From Boesenbergia rotunda (lineage: Eukaryota > Streptophyta > Magnoliopsida > Zingiberales > Zingiberaceae), in the NCBI GenBank assembly GCA_024364735.1, contig JAGFNQ010004746.1, forward strand, positions 231,533 to 295,532: a stretch of 64,000 bases of DNA, read 5' to 3'. Under the pieces are notes generated by a model. It was not told the origin of the DNA. It was given only the letters and a program-made list of their open reading frames with translations, and ran no database searches. Below, in pieces: positions 48,043 through 60,419 of the stretch (position 1 is the stretch's first letter; the number at the start of each line of letters is the position of its first letter). Both the position numbers and the translations under genes were made by a program.

Positions 48043-48790
48043 GTCAAGTAGTTATAATTGCTTGGATATTTGACAATACAGAAAGTCTAAGTGGGTCATG
48101 ATTGATCGGACACTTTGTAGTCAGAAGTCTAACATGAGTTGGCACAAGAAGAAAATTCAAAAGGGGCATGGTTGACCGGACACTTAGCGGTCGAAAGTCC
48201 AATCGGGAGTTGGCATGATGCGTGAAGTCATGGCAGGTCAAGGTTGACTGAATATTAAGCAACGAAGAAGTCCCAGTGGATCAAGTTTGACTAGATGCTA
48301 GGTAATGAAGAAGTCTCGGTGGGCCAAAATTGACCAGATGTTAGGCAACGAAAGGTCTCGACATGTCAAGATTGACCGGATGTCAGACAAAGAAAGTTCT
48401 AATAGATTAAGGTCAATTGGATATCGAACAAGGTGAGAAATCAGCTTTTGTAAGATTGAAATATAAGTTTTAATTGATAAGGTGAACTAACGGACTAACG
48501 GACGTAAAACACAAAAAAATAGGATTGCTACAATTTACTATAGTGTTGCTACAATACAATCGAATGTTGTGTTCGATTAGTTGATTCTTGTTTTTGATTA
48601 GTAGACTAATGACATTAGAAATTGGCCACAAGATGTAGATTTCAACCGTTCAACTCGACTGATAATATCAATCGATTGATGGTTGATATCAGTTGACTAC
48701 TTTGTTGCTTAGAAATTGAATAAAACCTATATTTATTCAATAGTTCGATTCGATTGATGATATCGATCGACATGTTGAGATCTCAATGAT
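48043..48790. repeat. Degraded LTR-like sequence
   Basis: Repeated words gaagtc(c/t)...gtggg(t/c)ca and ttgac(c/t)gga(c/t) recur between 48070 and 48430 as a degenerate ~70-bp tandem tract. No gene was seen. Confidence 0.4.
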
Positions 48791-48799
48791 ATACATATC

Positions 48800-48852
48800 T
48801 CTACAATGACATAATATTGCCCACTTTGGGCCTAAGTCCTCATGGTTTTATG
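48800..48852 (+). repeat. Fold-back repeat family, partial copy
   Basis: Carries cccactttgggcctaagtcc followed by tcatggtttta, the same module as at 19285, 19780 and (inverted) 22270. It lies directly before a Copia pol remnant. Confidence 0.6.
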
Positions 48853-51650
48853 AGCTGAAGGCATCCTTATATGATCTTCGATAAGCCTCTCATGCATGGT
48901 TTCATTGTCTCTCTACTTGATTAAACATTTAAGGGTTCTTTTATTCAAAGACTGACTCTTTATTTTATAATTGTGATGCATGCTCTATGCTTTTTCTCCT
49001 TATTTATGTAGATGATATTCTTCCAACTAGCAATCATCACGAAGACATCACTATTCTACCTCGTCTTCTTAATTAGAAATTTCCTATTATATTTCTCGGC
49101 ATGAGTCATTTCTTTCTTGGTATTGAGCTTTTCTCTAATTCTTATGGTTGTCACCTTTTATAATGTACATATATTACTAGAATTCTCTAACGGGCTAAAA
49201 TGGATGGTGCATGTCCTATCTTTATATCGATTGTTATAGATAACTTTACTGCACCTTCATTATCCCCTACTTTAGTGGATCCTCAAATATATCGGAGTAT
49301 TCTTGGAGTCTTATAATATGTCACTATCACACATCCTAATATCCTTTTTGTTATCAATCAGGGTTGTCAATTTATGTATTCTTTCATTGAACAACATTGA
49401 GGAGTTAAGAGGATATTTCGTTATCTCAAATGCACTATTCTTCATGGTTTCTTTTTTTATCGATGTTCCTTACAGGAGCTGAATACATTTAGATTGAGTC
49501 AGCTCTCCAAAATGCAGACATTCTACTGAAGAATATGTAATATTTCTTGGACGAAATCTTATCTCATGACATTAAAAAAACTACTATATGTCGATCAAGT
49601 ATCAAATTAAGCTGAATATAAAGTTATTGCTAATGTTGTTAGTAGGATCCCTAGAGCCAATTATGTGATGATTGACTAGGGAATTTTTGTATCATATTTT
49701 ATCATTAATAAAGGCATGTTTGGTTATTATACTTATTTTATACTCGTGCCAAATAACTAAGTATAATAATGTCCTTGGGTAGTAGATTTTTATCTATATC
49801 ATATCGATTGGTTGAATCGATAGTGAGATGATGTAGAGAACACTACACTAAACCATTCCTAGTCAAGCATTAATATTCAAGACAATATTAATGCATGGAG
49901 ACTAGCATGTATGTCAATAGATGACTTGAGCTCACAAGTCATGGATATGTGATATCAAGTTGACACATGGGTATACATTAGAGAATGTGTACTGAATTGA
50001 CCCGCCATGAGAAAGTTTCATAGATTGTCATATGAGTGTCATAAACTTTCTCATGTGACTATTAGTATGAATAGTCCTTAGACCTGAAGTCACTACGGTT
50101 CCCTACATAAGGAGTTATGTATTTTGGTATCGTCAAATGTCACCCGTAACAGGGTGGACTATAAAAGCGATCACTGGGTATATAATGAATTATGCGGAGG
50201 GATGTAAGTGATGTAGATGGGATCTATCCCTCCCATATGACGGGAGTGATATCTGTGGGTCCATTGATCTAGTAAGACTGCTAAAATACATGGTCATGCT
50301 CAAATGAGTCAATATGAGATATTGAGCTCATTTGTTTGAGTGAGTCTACTTGGGGATCAAGAAACACAAAAATTGATCGAGGATAACACAGTCTATGCCT
50401 CATTGGTCAATCCAGATATCGAGGATAGAAGGACAAGGTCATACATTATCCTAGTCACGGAGGTTAAGGCGGATCTCGACTTTCTTGTTACTTGGGTAGC
50501 AATGATGCATTGCTAGATGTCGCTCATTGCTTATGTGTCTAAAGCGGTTTAGACACATTGCCAACGTTACAAGAACCTATTGGGTCACACACTAAGGACA
50601 CGATGCTTCGGAGATTAATTGATCTTAGTTTGACTAAGATTTGATTCGAATTGGATTGATTGAGTTAGACTCAAATGAATCTAATTGGATTATGGGATTG
50701 AAGTCTAATTTGAGTTAGACTCATTTAGATTAGACTCAACCACATTTGGATGATATATAAATTAATTAAAATGTTTAATAAATTAATAATAGAGGAGGAT
50801 GAAAAGATTCTCTTCATTGAATGGAGAGAAGTTGAAGAGCCACATGAGAAGATGCGCTCTTTATTGGCTTTAATGAAGGGAAGCTAAAGGGACAAAAAAA
50901 ACTCTTCATATTCATGGGATAAGTATAAAAGAGTTTTCTTGTCATTTTGGAGGAAGCTAAGTCTTTTCCTTCCTCTCTTCCTCCTCTTCTCCCTCTTTGG
51001 TCGAAACCCTACTTGGGTACTTGGGGTTCTTGGTGTCTCTGCGAATTACCTCAAGTAGCTAGCACAACTAAGGTAGTTCTTCTCCGAAGTTGAGAGATTG
51101 AGTTCATGTGGATACGCATAGAGGCATGGACGCTTGAACGTGCAAGAGATCCGTCATACCTTGGACGAGCGGGATAAACGAAAAAACACGCATCAAAGAT
51201 ATATCTATAAGATAAGTAGTTGTAGATAGACTTTGTACGAGTTTTCTTTCGCATGGATCACTCGAGGGATCTTGTTTCCGCTGCATTTTTTTTATTTATG
51301 TCGCCGGGAGATCCCTACAAATGTAACATCTGAAATTATTTAGCTCTAATCCATTCTTTTAGAATTACATTTTTCTACTGATATTATACCTAATATATGG
51401 TGTGATAACATTGGAGAAATATATCTTACTATAAATCTAGTTTTTTAGACTCACACAAAACATGTACAGATAGATTTTCACTTTGTACGGGAGCATATAG
51501 CGGCTAAATAACTATCAATCTCCCACATCTCTACAGAGGATCAAGTTGTTAACATTTTTACCAAACTGTTATCCAGATAGTGATTTCATAAATTGACAAC
51601 TAAAGTGAACATATTATACATCCAATTGAATTTGCTGGGAGATAATGACA
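48853..51650 (+). pseudogene. Decayed Copia pol (reverse transcriptase / RNase H), split by a solo LTR
   Basis: Translation with several stops shows YVDDILPTSNHHEDITI near 49010 (the reverse transcriptase metal-binding YVDD box), then RNase H-like sequence up to AEYKVIANV at 49636. The frame resumes after the solo LTR near 51320 with IWCDNIGEIYL and HTKHVQIDFHFVREH and ends around 51650. Stops and frameshifts make it non-functional. Confidence 0.8.
49637..51319 (+). mobile_element. Solo LTR (1683 bp), TSD AATGT
   Basis: Flanked by AATGT at 49632-49636 and 51320-51324. It begins TGTTAGTAGGATCCCTAGAG and ends GGGAGATCCCTACA, with a short inverted ggatccc/gggagatccc relation near the ends. It interrupts the RNase H part of the Copia pol, and the flanks join collinearly. 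Confidence 0.88.
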
Positions 51651-51659
51651 GTAAAGATA

Positions 51660-52510
51660 GTAGATTAGCATAATAATCGGAAGACTTATTTAATTCCTGA
51701 TAGAAATTAATCAGAAATTGATTTTATCATATTTGGATAGATATTTAAAAATGTTTTCGTATTAGTTTTTTTAAAACAAAAAATGAGTAGTGTGGCGATG
51801 GTATAGATGTTGTTGTCTAACTCTTAATTTTTAGATATTTTTCGTTTTACCAATGGGTGGTTATGAAGGTTTTGTTGGGGCTCTTATTTTTCGATATTTC
51901 CACCGATTTATTAGCATTTAAATATCACTGTCCTGACACGTTTTAAAGAACAACTTCTATTGAATGGATGCTATAAGAGCCACAGAATTATGACTAATCA
52001 TTTTTTCTAAGTCAAGACTAATTAGTTTTCTTTTTGGCTTTTTAATTTTCAATATAAGACTAATATTTTTTCTAACTTTCCGTAATCCAAATGAAATCTC
52101 AAGATAAGATTAACGGAAATTTACGTAAAGTCGTATACAATTTTCTGACTGGACCGAAAGGTGCATTCTATTATCATACTTTCATAATTACTAAAGAATA
52201 TATTAATTTAGTTAATTATTTTATTTTATTTTATTTTCCTTATCCTTCACATGCAATTTTAACGTCTTCCTTTCTCTACCTACTCATAAAAACAAAAAAA
52301 TCTTTCTCCCCTTCCTCTCATCTATCCATTTTCTTTTTCTATTTGATTCTGATATACTCTCGTGTGAAGATCACCTTGAGCCTAGTATGGAGATATCATA
52401 GTATCATACCAATCATATAAGAAAAAAATTGAAAAGAGACAAAAACAAAAATAAAAGGAAATTTATTTTTTCAAAACTTCTAGGCGATTATTAGAGAAGA
52501 TCAAAAATAA
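51660..52510. other. AT-rich spacer
   Basis: No gene was seen. There is a short attttattttatttt run at 52215-52240. The open frame at 52091-52420 has no recognisable features. Confidence 0.35.
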
Positions 52511-52514
52511 TAAT

Positions 52515-53050
52515 GAAGAATATATTTGGACTCATTACAATCTCAAAAATTCACGGAACATGAAACTACTAGGTTTAGTGAGTTCTGACCGAAACTACGT
52601 ACTAATGGATCAATTTCTGGTCTTGTAGATTTTTGAAGTTGTAAAGAGTCCAACGATGCCCTCCATTATTTATTTTGACTTCTCGGAAGTATTAAAATGT
52701 TATTGGAAGAATCAATTAGCATTGGGCCTTATATGTTTCATATCATCCTTAGGGCTTGATATTTTCATATCATGCTCACGTTCGGCCTGATATGAAACAT
52801 ATCCAGTTTAATGCTAGCTAATTTTTTTCAATAACATTTTAATATCTTCAAAGAAGTCGAAATAAGTAATGGAGTGCATCGTTAGACTCCTTGCAGTCTC
52901 AGAAATTTACGGGACCTGAAATGAGTCTAATCGGACCTATTTAGGTTCATTAGTGGATTTCGATCAAAACTCACTGACCAACCTAGAAAACTCATATTAT
53001 ATCCATTTCAGGTCATGTTCGAGGTTGCAAGCAATTCAAATATACTTTTC
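52515..53050. mobile_element. Fold-back (long inverted repeat) element, ~530 bp
   Basis: The left half (52515-52760) is the reverse complement of the right half (52770-53050) with moderate divergence. For example, attaaaatgttattggaag near 52691 pairs with caataacattttaat near 52830, and gtccaacgatgccctccatt near 52649 pairs with atggagtgcatcgttagact near 52869. The outer ends tatatttgga and ttcaaatata match too. No ORF and no proven TSD. This is a MITE-like fold-back. Confidence 0.75.
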
Positions 53051-53363
53051 AATATTATTTTCGATCTTTCCAGATAGTGGTTTAGAGATTTTGAAGAAAC
53101 AAATTCTTTTATTTTTTTGTTTCATTTCTTATTTTCTCATATGTTGGGCTTGAGATAGGGATACCAATTAAGCCCAAATTGATCTTGATATCAGAGCATA
53201 TCATGATCAAGCAGAAAAGACAATTGATAGATGAGAGTAAGGGTAGAGAGATTTACTTTTTTACGATTGGAAAGAAAGGAGAGAGATGTGAAAGTTTCTT
53301 ACAATTGGTAGGAGAGGTGATAAGGATAAGTAATTTGGGAGGACATATGGCATGGGAAAGCTA
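53051..53363. other. Short spacer before the plus-strand Gypsy LTR
   Basis: AT-rich to 53170, then mixed sequence. No gene was seen. Confidence 0.3.
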
Positions 53364-54027
53364 TGTGACAGTGTCGACCAAGCTAGAGACTCGAGGCCAG
53401 ACCAGGAAGTCGGGCCCCGAAACTAACTTGGGAGAATGGAGGAAGGCCTCTTAGGCCAGATCGGGAGATCGGGCCTCAAGACTATCTGGGGGGGAATAAG
53501 GAAGGTCCTCGAGACCAGTTCTGGAGGTAAAACTCCGAGACTAACTCGAGAGAGTGAAGCCCAAAGAGCAGCTTAGGGAGAAGAGAACAAAGCTTCAAGC
53601 ACTCCCTTTAGAACAGGAAATTCAACAGGTAGTTATTGCTTGTAACACATGGTAATGATGGACTTAATAGCCATGATGGCCGTTACCGGCCTCACAGAGA
53701 GGTGAACAACTGTCAGATGCCCAATGACCATTAAACCGGGGGGGGGGGGGTGGAGATATGCAGAGGGAATACATCAGGTATATAAGATGTTTAGGCACCT
53801 AGGTAAAAAGGGGAAAGTAAAAAATTTACACTCGAATACTTTGAATCCTCATTTCCTCCATAAGAGAGATTTCTTACTTGAACGTCGGAGAGGATTTCAC
53901 CAGAACTCCTTTCGGTGCATCTCGTTTACGCTCGTATTAATTTCGCAAATGCCAGCATCCTCTCCTCGTCGTCGTCATCCTGGGCCGTGCTTTGGTGATT
54001 TGCCATCCCCGTCATTCACTTCCGAAA
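53364..54027 (+). mobile_element. 5' LTR of the plus-strand Gypsy element (left border tentative)
   Basis: Ends CCGAAACA at 54027, right before the primer-binding-like gttttggcgtcgtctgtggg. It has cgag/gaggcc-rich text as in the other Gypsy LTRs. The start TGTGACAGTGTCGACC at 53364 is the best TG candidate, but no matching second LTR is in the window to prove it. Confidence 0.55.
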
Positions 54028-57000
54028 CAGTTTTGGCGTCGTCTGTGGGAAACTAGTCTAAGCACAAGAAGGAACACTGCGATGGTGGAACTAGCTAGAG
54101 GGACAACCCATCATTTTGACACGAGAAGAGTTGGACAACTTAGTCGTCAATGCTGTCAAGGAGCATTGGAGAAACATCAGATTGAACAAACCACATCTCA
54201 ACGAGTGGCCCCGACGCAGGCCGAGATTCCAAGGGTGTCTTCTTCGCATAATCGAAACCGAAGATCCGTCTCACCACCGGGAGCACCGGCAAAGATAGCT
54301 CCTGGGCACAGGCGAGACTCCATAGGAGAGATGGAGAAAGCGCATTCTGCTGCCTCTAGTGTTTTGCGGCATGAAGAAGGGCAAGGGAAGAGCGAACCTG
54401 CAATGGTCCTCTTGAAGTCTAAGTCTACGCCTTTCGCTCAGGACATCATAATGGATCTCATTCCCAAGCAGTATCGTAGTTCGGTATTTGCTGATTACGA
54501 TGAAAAGACGGATCCGAAAGACCACATCTGCAAGTTTGAAAATGCGGCCTTATTACACCAATACATAGATGGTGTGAAGTGTCGAGTGTTTCTGAACATA
54601 TTATCGGGAGTCGCACAAAGATGGTTTCAGAGGTTACCTCAAAACCCAATAAACTCCTTTCTGGAGTTTAAAACGGTCTACCTACATCACATCGCTAGTA
54701 GCCGGTGATACTAAAAGACGACACTAAACCTTATTGCCTTAAAACAGAAAAGCAAGGAGCCGTTGAAGGATTATATCCAACGACTCAATCGGGTAGCGTA
54801 GGATGTGCCGAGTGTCATCTCAGAGATCCTCATCAACGCATTCACGCAGGGACTTTCTAAAGGAGATTTCTTCCGATCACTGGTGAAGAAACCACCAGCC
54901 AACTTTGATGATTTATTAGGGCGGTCGGTCAAGCATGTTAATGTAGAGGAGGTGTAGTACGCCCATCGAAATGATTCAGCAGGAGTCCCTGTCTAAATCT
55001 CGGTATCATCCGAGAGGAGGGAACCACCCGCTCCTACCCGAGTGAAGGATCCTCGCTTCGATAAGGATTACTGGAATAGCAAGAAGAAGTTGGTAGAAAC
55101 GGTAGACACCAAAGGACCCGTACCGCCGGAGAAGTACTGTGACTTTCATGAATATACCACCCACTCCACGGAGGAATGTTATACTCTGAGGAAGAGAAGA
55201 TCCAAGGATGCAGACGCTAAACCACGTAAAAAGTGGAGCAATTTGGGGTATCAATGAAGGTCTCCTCGCCGAAGCCCTTATCCTCATCGACAGTAGATGA
55301 GGAAAGATAGATCCAGGCGTCGGTCCCGGTCACCCTCGAGAGGAAGAAGCCAAGAGACGGTACCTCACCGGTCTATCTCCCCGGAATGAGATCCTGAGAA
55401 AGGCAAGGCTCCGGCTCGGGGACCTCCGTCGAGCAATGTGGGAGTGATCTCAGGAGGCCCGACCGGAGGAGATACCCATTAGGCAAGGAAGGCTTATATT
55501 CGTAGGTTAGAAAGCTACACCATTGGGACAAATAAGGAGAAGTGACAGGGTCCTATCATTTCCTTCGGACCTGATGACTTGGAGGATGTTGAAGCCCCTC
55601 ATGAAGATACACTGGTAATTCTTGCCCGTATAGACAATTATAAGGTTAAACACATTTTCGTGGATATAGGTAGCTTTGTTAACATCCTGTACAAGGCAGC
55701 GCTGGACCAGATGCAAGTCGATGAAGATGAACTATACCCTGTCTCCACGTCACTCTTTGGCTTCACTGGTTACCGAGTACAGCCAATAGGACAGATCTTA
55801 TTGTCCTTGCCACTGGGGGATGACACCTTACAGTGAATAAGGAGAACTCCTTTCATGATAGTAGATGCTCCATCGTCATACAATGTCATTCTAGGAAGAC
55901 TAGCGCTTAGCTTATTCCAGGCGGTGATCTCAGTCTATCACTAGATGATCAAATTTCCAGTGGGAGAGCAGGTGACCAAAGTTAAGGACACCAGTTATCC
56001 TCCCGGCGATGTTACAGTGGGGAAGTTAGGACAGAATCTCGCAAGAATCTGAAGAATCACGAGACCTTGCATATCGATTTGGCCGATCCCCGAGCAGGAG
56101 AAGGGGCCAAGGAGGAACGCAGGGAGGTCAAGAGTGAGGAAGTACATATTCATCCCCAACAGGCAGGAGGAATCACGAGAATTACTGCAAATCTTAGGCC
56201 AGAACTCAAAGGTCGGCTGATCAATTGCCAGGTGGATCATCAAAATGTGTTCGCGTGGGCCACCGAAGAAATCAGAGGAGTTCCTCCTACCTTGGACACA
56301 CACCGATTACACATCAGTCCAGGAGCCCGACCGGTAAAGCAGAGATGAAGACACTTTGCTCTAGAGCAAGATCGGATAATCAGAGAGGAGGTGGCAAAGT
56401 TGTTAAAGGCCTGACATATTAGAGAAGTCCAATTTTTGACATGGCTGACGAATGTTGTATTAGTCCCTAATCCCGAGGGTTAAAAGGCAGGTTTGTATTG
56501 ATTTTCGTGACTTAAATAATGTCTACCCTAAAGACTGTTACTCTTTGCCTCGTATTGATCAGCTGGTACACTCAACTTCCAGTTGTGAATTTATTTCGAT
56601 GCTAGATGCGTATCAGAGATACCACCAGGTTCCTCTCGCTCGAGAAGACCAAGACAAAGTAAGTTTCATAATGGCGGATGAAACTTACTGTTATAATGTC
56701 ATGTCATTCGGGTTGCATAATGTGGGAGCGATCTATCAGCGTATGATGGATAATGTGTTTTGGCACCAGATTGGACGAAATATTGAAATTTATGTCGATG
56801 ACATCTTAGTCAAGACAGAGAAGGGGAAGGACATGATTGCCGATTTGGAGGAGACATTCACTACCTTAAGGGCTAATAGGTTGAACCCTGCTAAGTGTTT
56901 CTTTGGAGTGAAAAGTGGGCGGTTTCTCAGATACATGGTAACGGAAAGAGGAATCGAGGTAAATATTGAGAAGGGACAGACTATTCTTAACTTGTCATCT

Positions 57001-59291
57001 CTGAGTAATTTCAAATAAGTATAGCGGCTTAATGGAAGGATTACAACCCTATCCCGATCCATCTCTCGGTCTGCTGACAGAACTCTGCCTTTTTTTAAAA
57101 TTTTGAGGAAAACAGTCAAGTTCTAATGAGATGACCAATGCGAGAAGGCTTTTACAGATTTAAAAGTATATTTATCTGAACTCCCCATACTATACAAGCC
57201 GTTAGGAGGGGAGACACTTTTTGACTATTTATTTGCAGCTGAACAAGCTATAGGTTCTGCGCTTATTCGCGAGGAAGGTAATACTCAATATCCTATCTAT
57301 TTCTTTGGTCATCTCCTTAAAGAAGCAGAAACTCGGTATACTACTCTAGAGAAATTGGCATATGCATTAGTATTGGCGGCCTGAAGGCTGAGACCATACT
57401 TCTTGGCACATCCTATTGTGGTGTTCACTAACAGTCCACTCGGGTGCGCCCTCACGAATTCGGAGGCTTCGAAATGATTAATCAAGTGTACTGCAGAGTT
57501 GAACGAGTATGGAATTGAATATCATCCTTGAACAGCTATTAAGGCTCAAGTTCTAGCCGACTTTATGCTCAAGGCAGTCTCAGTACCTAAAGAAAGAGAA
57601 GTATGGAAGATTTACGTTGATGGTTCATCCGATCACAAGTCCAGTGGAGTAGGAGTTCTAATGATTTTCATTAGAGAAGATGTACTACAGTTATCTATCT
57701 GACTCAGCTTCTGAGCCACCAATAATGAAGTTGAGTATGAGGCAATACTAGCAGGGCTGGAAGCCACCAAACAAGTTGGGGCTACTTGAGTTATGTTATA
57801 TTCAGACTCTCAACTCGTGGCGCAACAGCTAAAAGGAGATTTTGAGCTCCGAAATGAACGCCTGCAAAGGTATATAACTTTATACGGGCAATTGAAATCC
57901 TCCTTTTCTGAGGTCACTCTGCATAAAATATCCTGAGTGGATAATGTAAAGTTCATCAAGTTTACGAGCTCCCTTGCGCTATGGATGCTGGAAGAGCCTA
58001 GTGCTCAAGAAGAGGTCGTGGTCCACATAGAGGAAGAAACTGAGGATGCTGCGTTATCGGATTGGAGAGAACCCTATGTGAAATTTTTACGCAATGGAAC
58101 AATACCAGCGAGTGATGAACAAGTCCGACTTTTTTGTTGTAGGGCCTCCAAGTTCACACTGATCGGATAGCACCTATATAAGCGAGCGTTCGCTCGACCA
58201 TTGCTTAAATTTATCGGCCCCGGAGCTGACGAATACATCTTGTGGGAGATACATGAGGGCATATGTGGGAGTCACATTAGCGGGCGGTCAATGGCTAGAA
58301 AGATTATTCTAGCCGGATACTTTTGGCCCACGCTACAAGCAGACGCTAACAAATTTGCCGCCGGATGTGAAGTCTTCCAAAACCATCAGCATATTATTCA
58401 TCGCTCTGCCAAACTACTGTGAGTCTCTACTGTATCGTGTCCCTTTGATCAGCGGGGAATGGATATAGTGAGTCCTTTCTCGACTGGACTTCAATAGAAG
58501 AAATTCTTATTGGTATTAGTAGAATACTTTTTCAAATGGGTCGAGGTTGAGCCACTCGCCCAAATCACGGAGGCTGCCATGATAAAAATTCTGTGGAAAG
58601 ACATAGTTTGCAGGTACGAAATTCCTCATAAATTGGTATCGGATAACGACCGACAGTTTGCAGGATGTAAACTCAGATAGTGGTGTGAAGGGCTAGGTAT
58701 TCGCCAAGCCTTCACCTCAGTCGCTCATCCACAAGGTAATGGTCAGGCCGAAGTCGTCAACCGGGAAATTATTAGGGGGACTCAAGATAAAGTTAGACCA
58801 TGTCGGGGTAGCTGTGTCGAAGAACTCTCGAGTATCCTATGGTCGTACCATACTACTACAAGGAAGGGACGGAACAGAGTCATTTCAACCTGTTCTACGA
58901 TGCGGAGGCGGTAATTCCTGTGGAGGTAGGCGATGAATCAACCCGATGACAACTTTACAACAAGGAGAATAACGACTAGGAGTGACTACTCGATCTAGAC
59001 CTGGTGACGGAGGTGTGAGACAAGGCAGCTACCCAACTAGCTGCACACTGTCAACGTATGCAACAAGTCTACAATTGCCGAGTGATCACCCGGACTTTTC
59101 AAGTTGGGGACCGGGTTTGGAAAAGGACCAAATCAGTCGGCGATGTTGGAATGCTTGAGCCTCAATGGAGTGAACCTTACCTGATTGTTAAAAAGCTTAC
59201 GGGAGGCAGTTATTATTTACAAGATGTTGATGGCAAAAGACTGGAGAGATCATCGAATGCAAGTCACCTTCAACCTTACTGCACCCAGTGA
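54028..59291 (+). pseudogene. Gypsy gag-pol polyprotein, multiply interrupted
   Basis: Order on plus: gag from ATG 54082 (PKDHICKFENAALLHQYID, RWFQRLPQNPINSFLEFK), protease 55579-55920 (VDIGSFVNILYK, where the catalytic DTG has become DIG), reverse transcriptase about 56200-57020 (FISMLDAYQRYHQVPL, YVDDILVKT), RNase H about 57150-57900, integrase about 58190-58950 (zinc ligands in IHEGICGSH and CEVFQNH), and a C-terminal region ending LQPYCTQ at 59291. Stops and frameshifts occur throughout, so it cannot mobilise itself. The gag and protease are close to those of the minus-strand element at 25700-33832. Confidence 0.88.
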
Positions 59292-59384
59292 GCCGGTTGA
59301 TTATTATGTGTATTTATAAACATATTTGTATTTTCTTGAAGCTTGAATAATCAAGGAAACTAAAGCAAACCAAGGCCAAATGGA

Positions 59385-60000
59385 AGTGTAAAGCCCAAGT
59401 TCCTACCATCTTGTGGTGCCAAGGATGCCCAAGATATGTAAACCTGACCGAAGTGATGAGGATGCCTGGACGAGAGTAGCCAGAGTTCCTACCATCTTGT
59501 GGTGTCGAGGATGCCCAAAATACGTAGGCTTGATCGAGGTACTGAGGATGCCCGGCCGAGAGTAGCACGAGTTCCTTCCATCTTATGGTGCCGAGGATGC
59601 CTAAGATGTGTAGATTTGGCTAAGGTTCTGAGGATGCCCAGCCGGGAGTAGACCAAGGGACTACTATCTTGAGCTGCCGAGGATGCCCAAGATATGTAGA
59701 CCTGGCCGAGGTGCTGAGAATGTCCGACCGGGAGCAACCCGGGCTCCTACCATCTGGTGGTGCTGAGATGCCCAAGATGTGTAGACCTGGATGAGGTGCT
59801 GAGGATGCCGGGCCGGGAGCAGTCCGAGTTCCAACCATCTTGTAGTGTTGAGGATGCCTAAGATGTGTAGACCTGATTGAGGTGTTGAAGGGGCTTGGCT
59901 GGGAGCAGACCGAGGGCCTATCATCTTGAGGTGCCGAGGATGCCCAAGATGTGTAGACTTGGCCGAGGCTCTGAGGATGTCCGGCTGGAATCTGCCCAAA
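59385..60000. repeat. Tandem array of ~86-bp units downstream of Gypsy pol
   Basis: About seven units, each with a version of agttcctaccatcttgtggt, then gaggatgcccaagatgtgta and gaggatgcccgg. Unit starts lie near 59398, 59483, 59571, 59656, 59740, 59829 and 59911. Units differ by many substitutions, so the array is not new. Confidence 0.88.
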
Positions 60001-60419
60001 CTCTCATGAGGGCTAGGGAAGGCCCGGGTAGTGGCATATGATGGGATCTTCACTTAATCAGGTGAAGCCAAGATCTGTCCCTGCCGGTATGGGAGGGTAA
60101 GATGCGCCAAGTATCTGTCTCCTCCTTAACGTTAAACTAAAAGATTTCATGGTTTCAAAAAATTTTACAAGAACCTTAGAAGAAAGGCGAGGCAAGATAC
60201 AACATGTAATACACTTCATGAGTCATAGGATACAGAGCAGGATGTGGAAAATAAGGTAATTCCATTCCAAAAAATCGGTTTTACATACCCGAAGGTCTTC
60301 TCGCCCACAAAATATGAAATAGAGAGATACTACAGCTCCTTCTCCTCCGCCGAAAGCTCCTCCCAGACTTAGCCGACACTGAGGAAGCCCAGGTCAGCAT
60401 TCGGCTTCAGTGCATTGGC

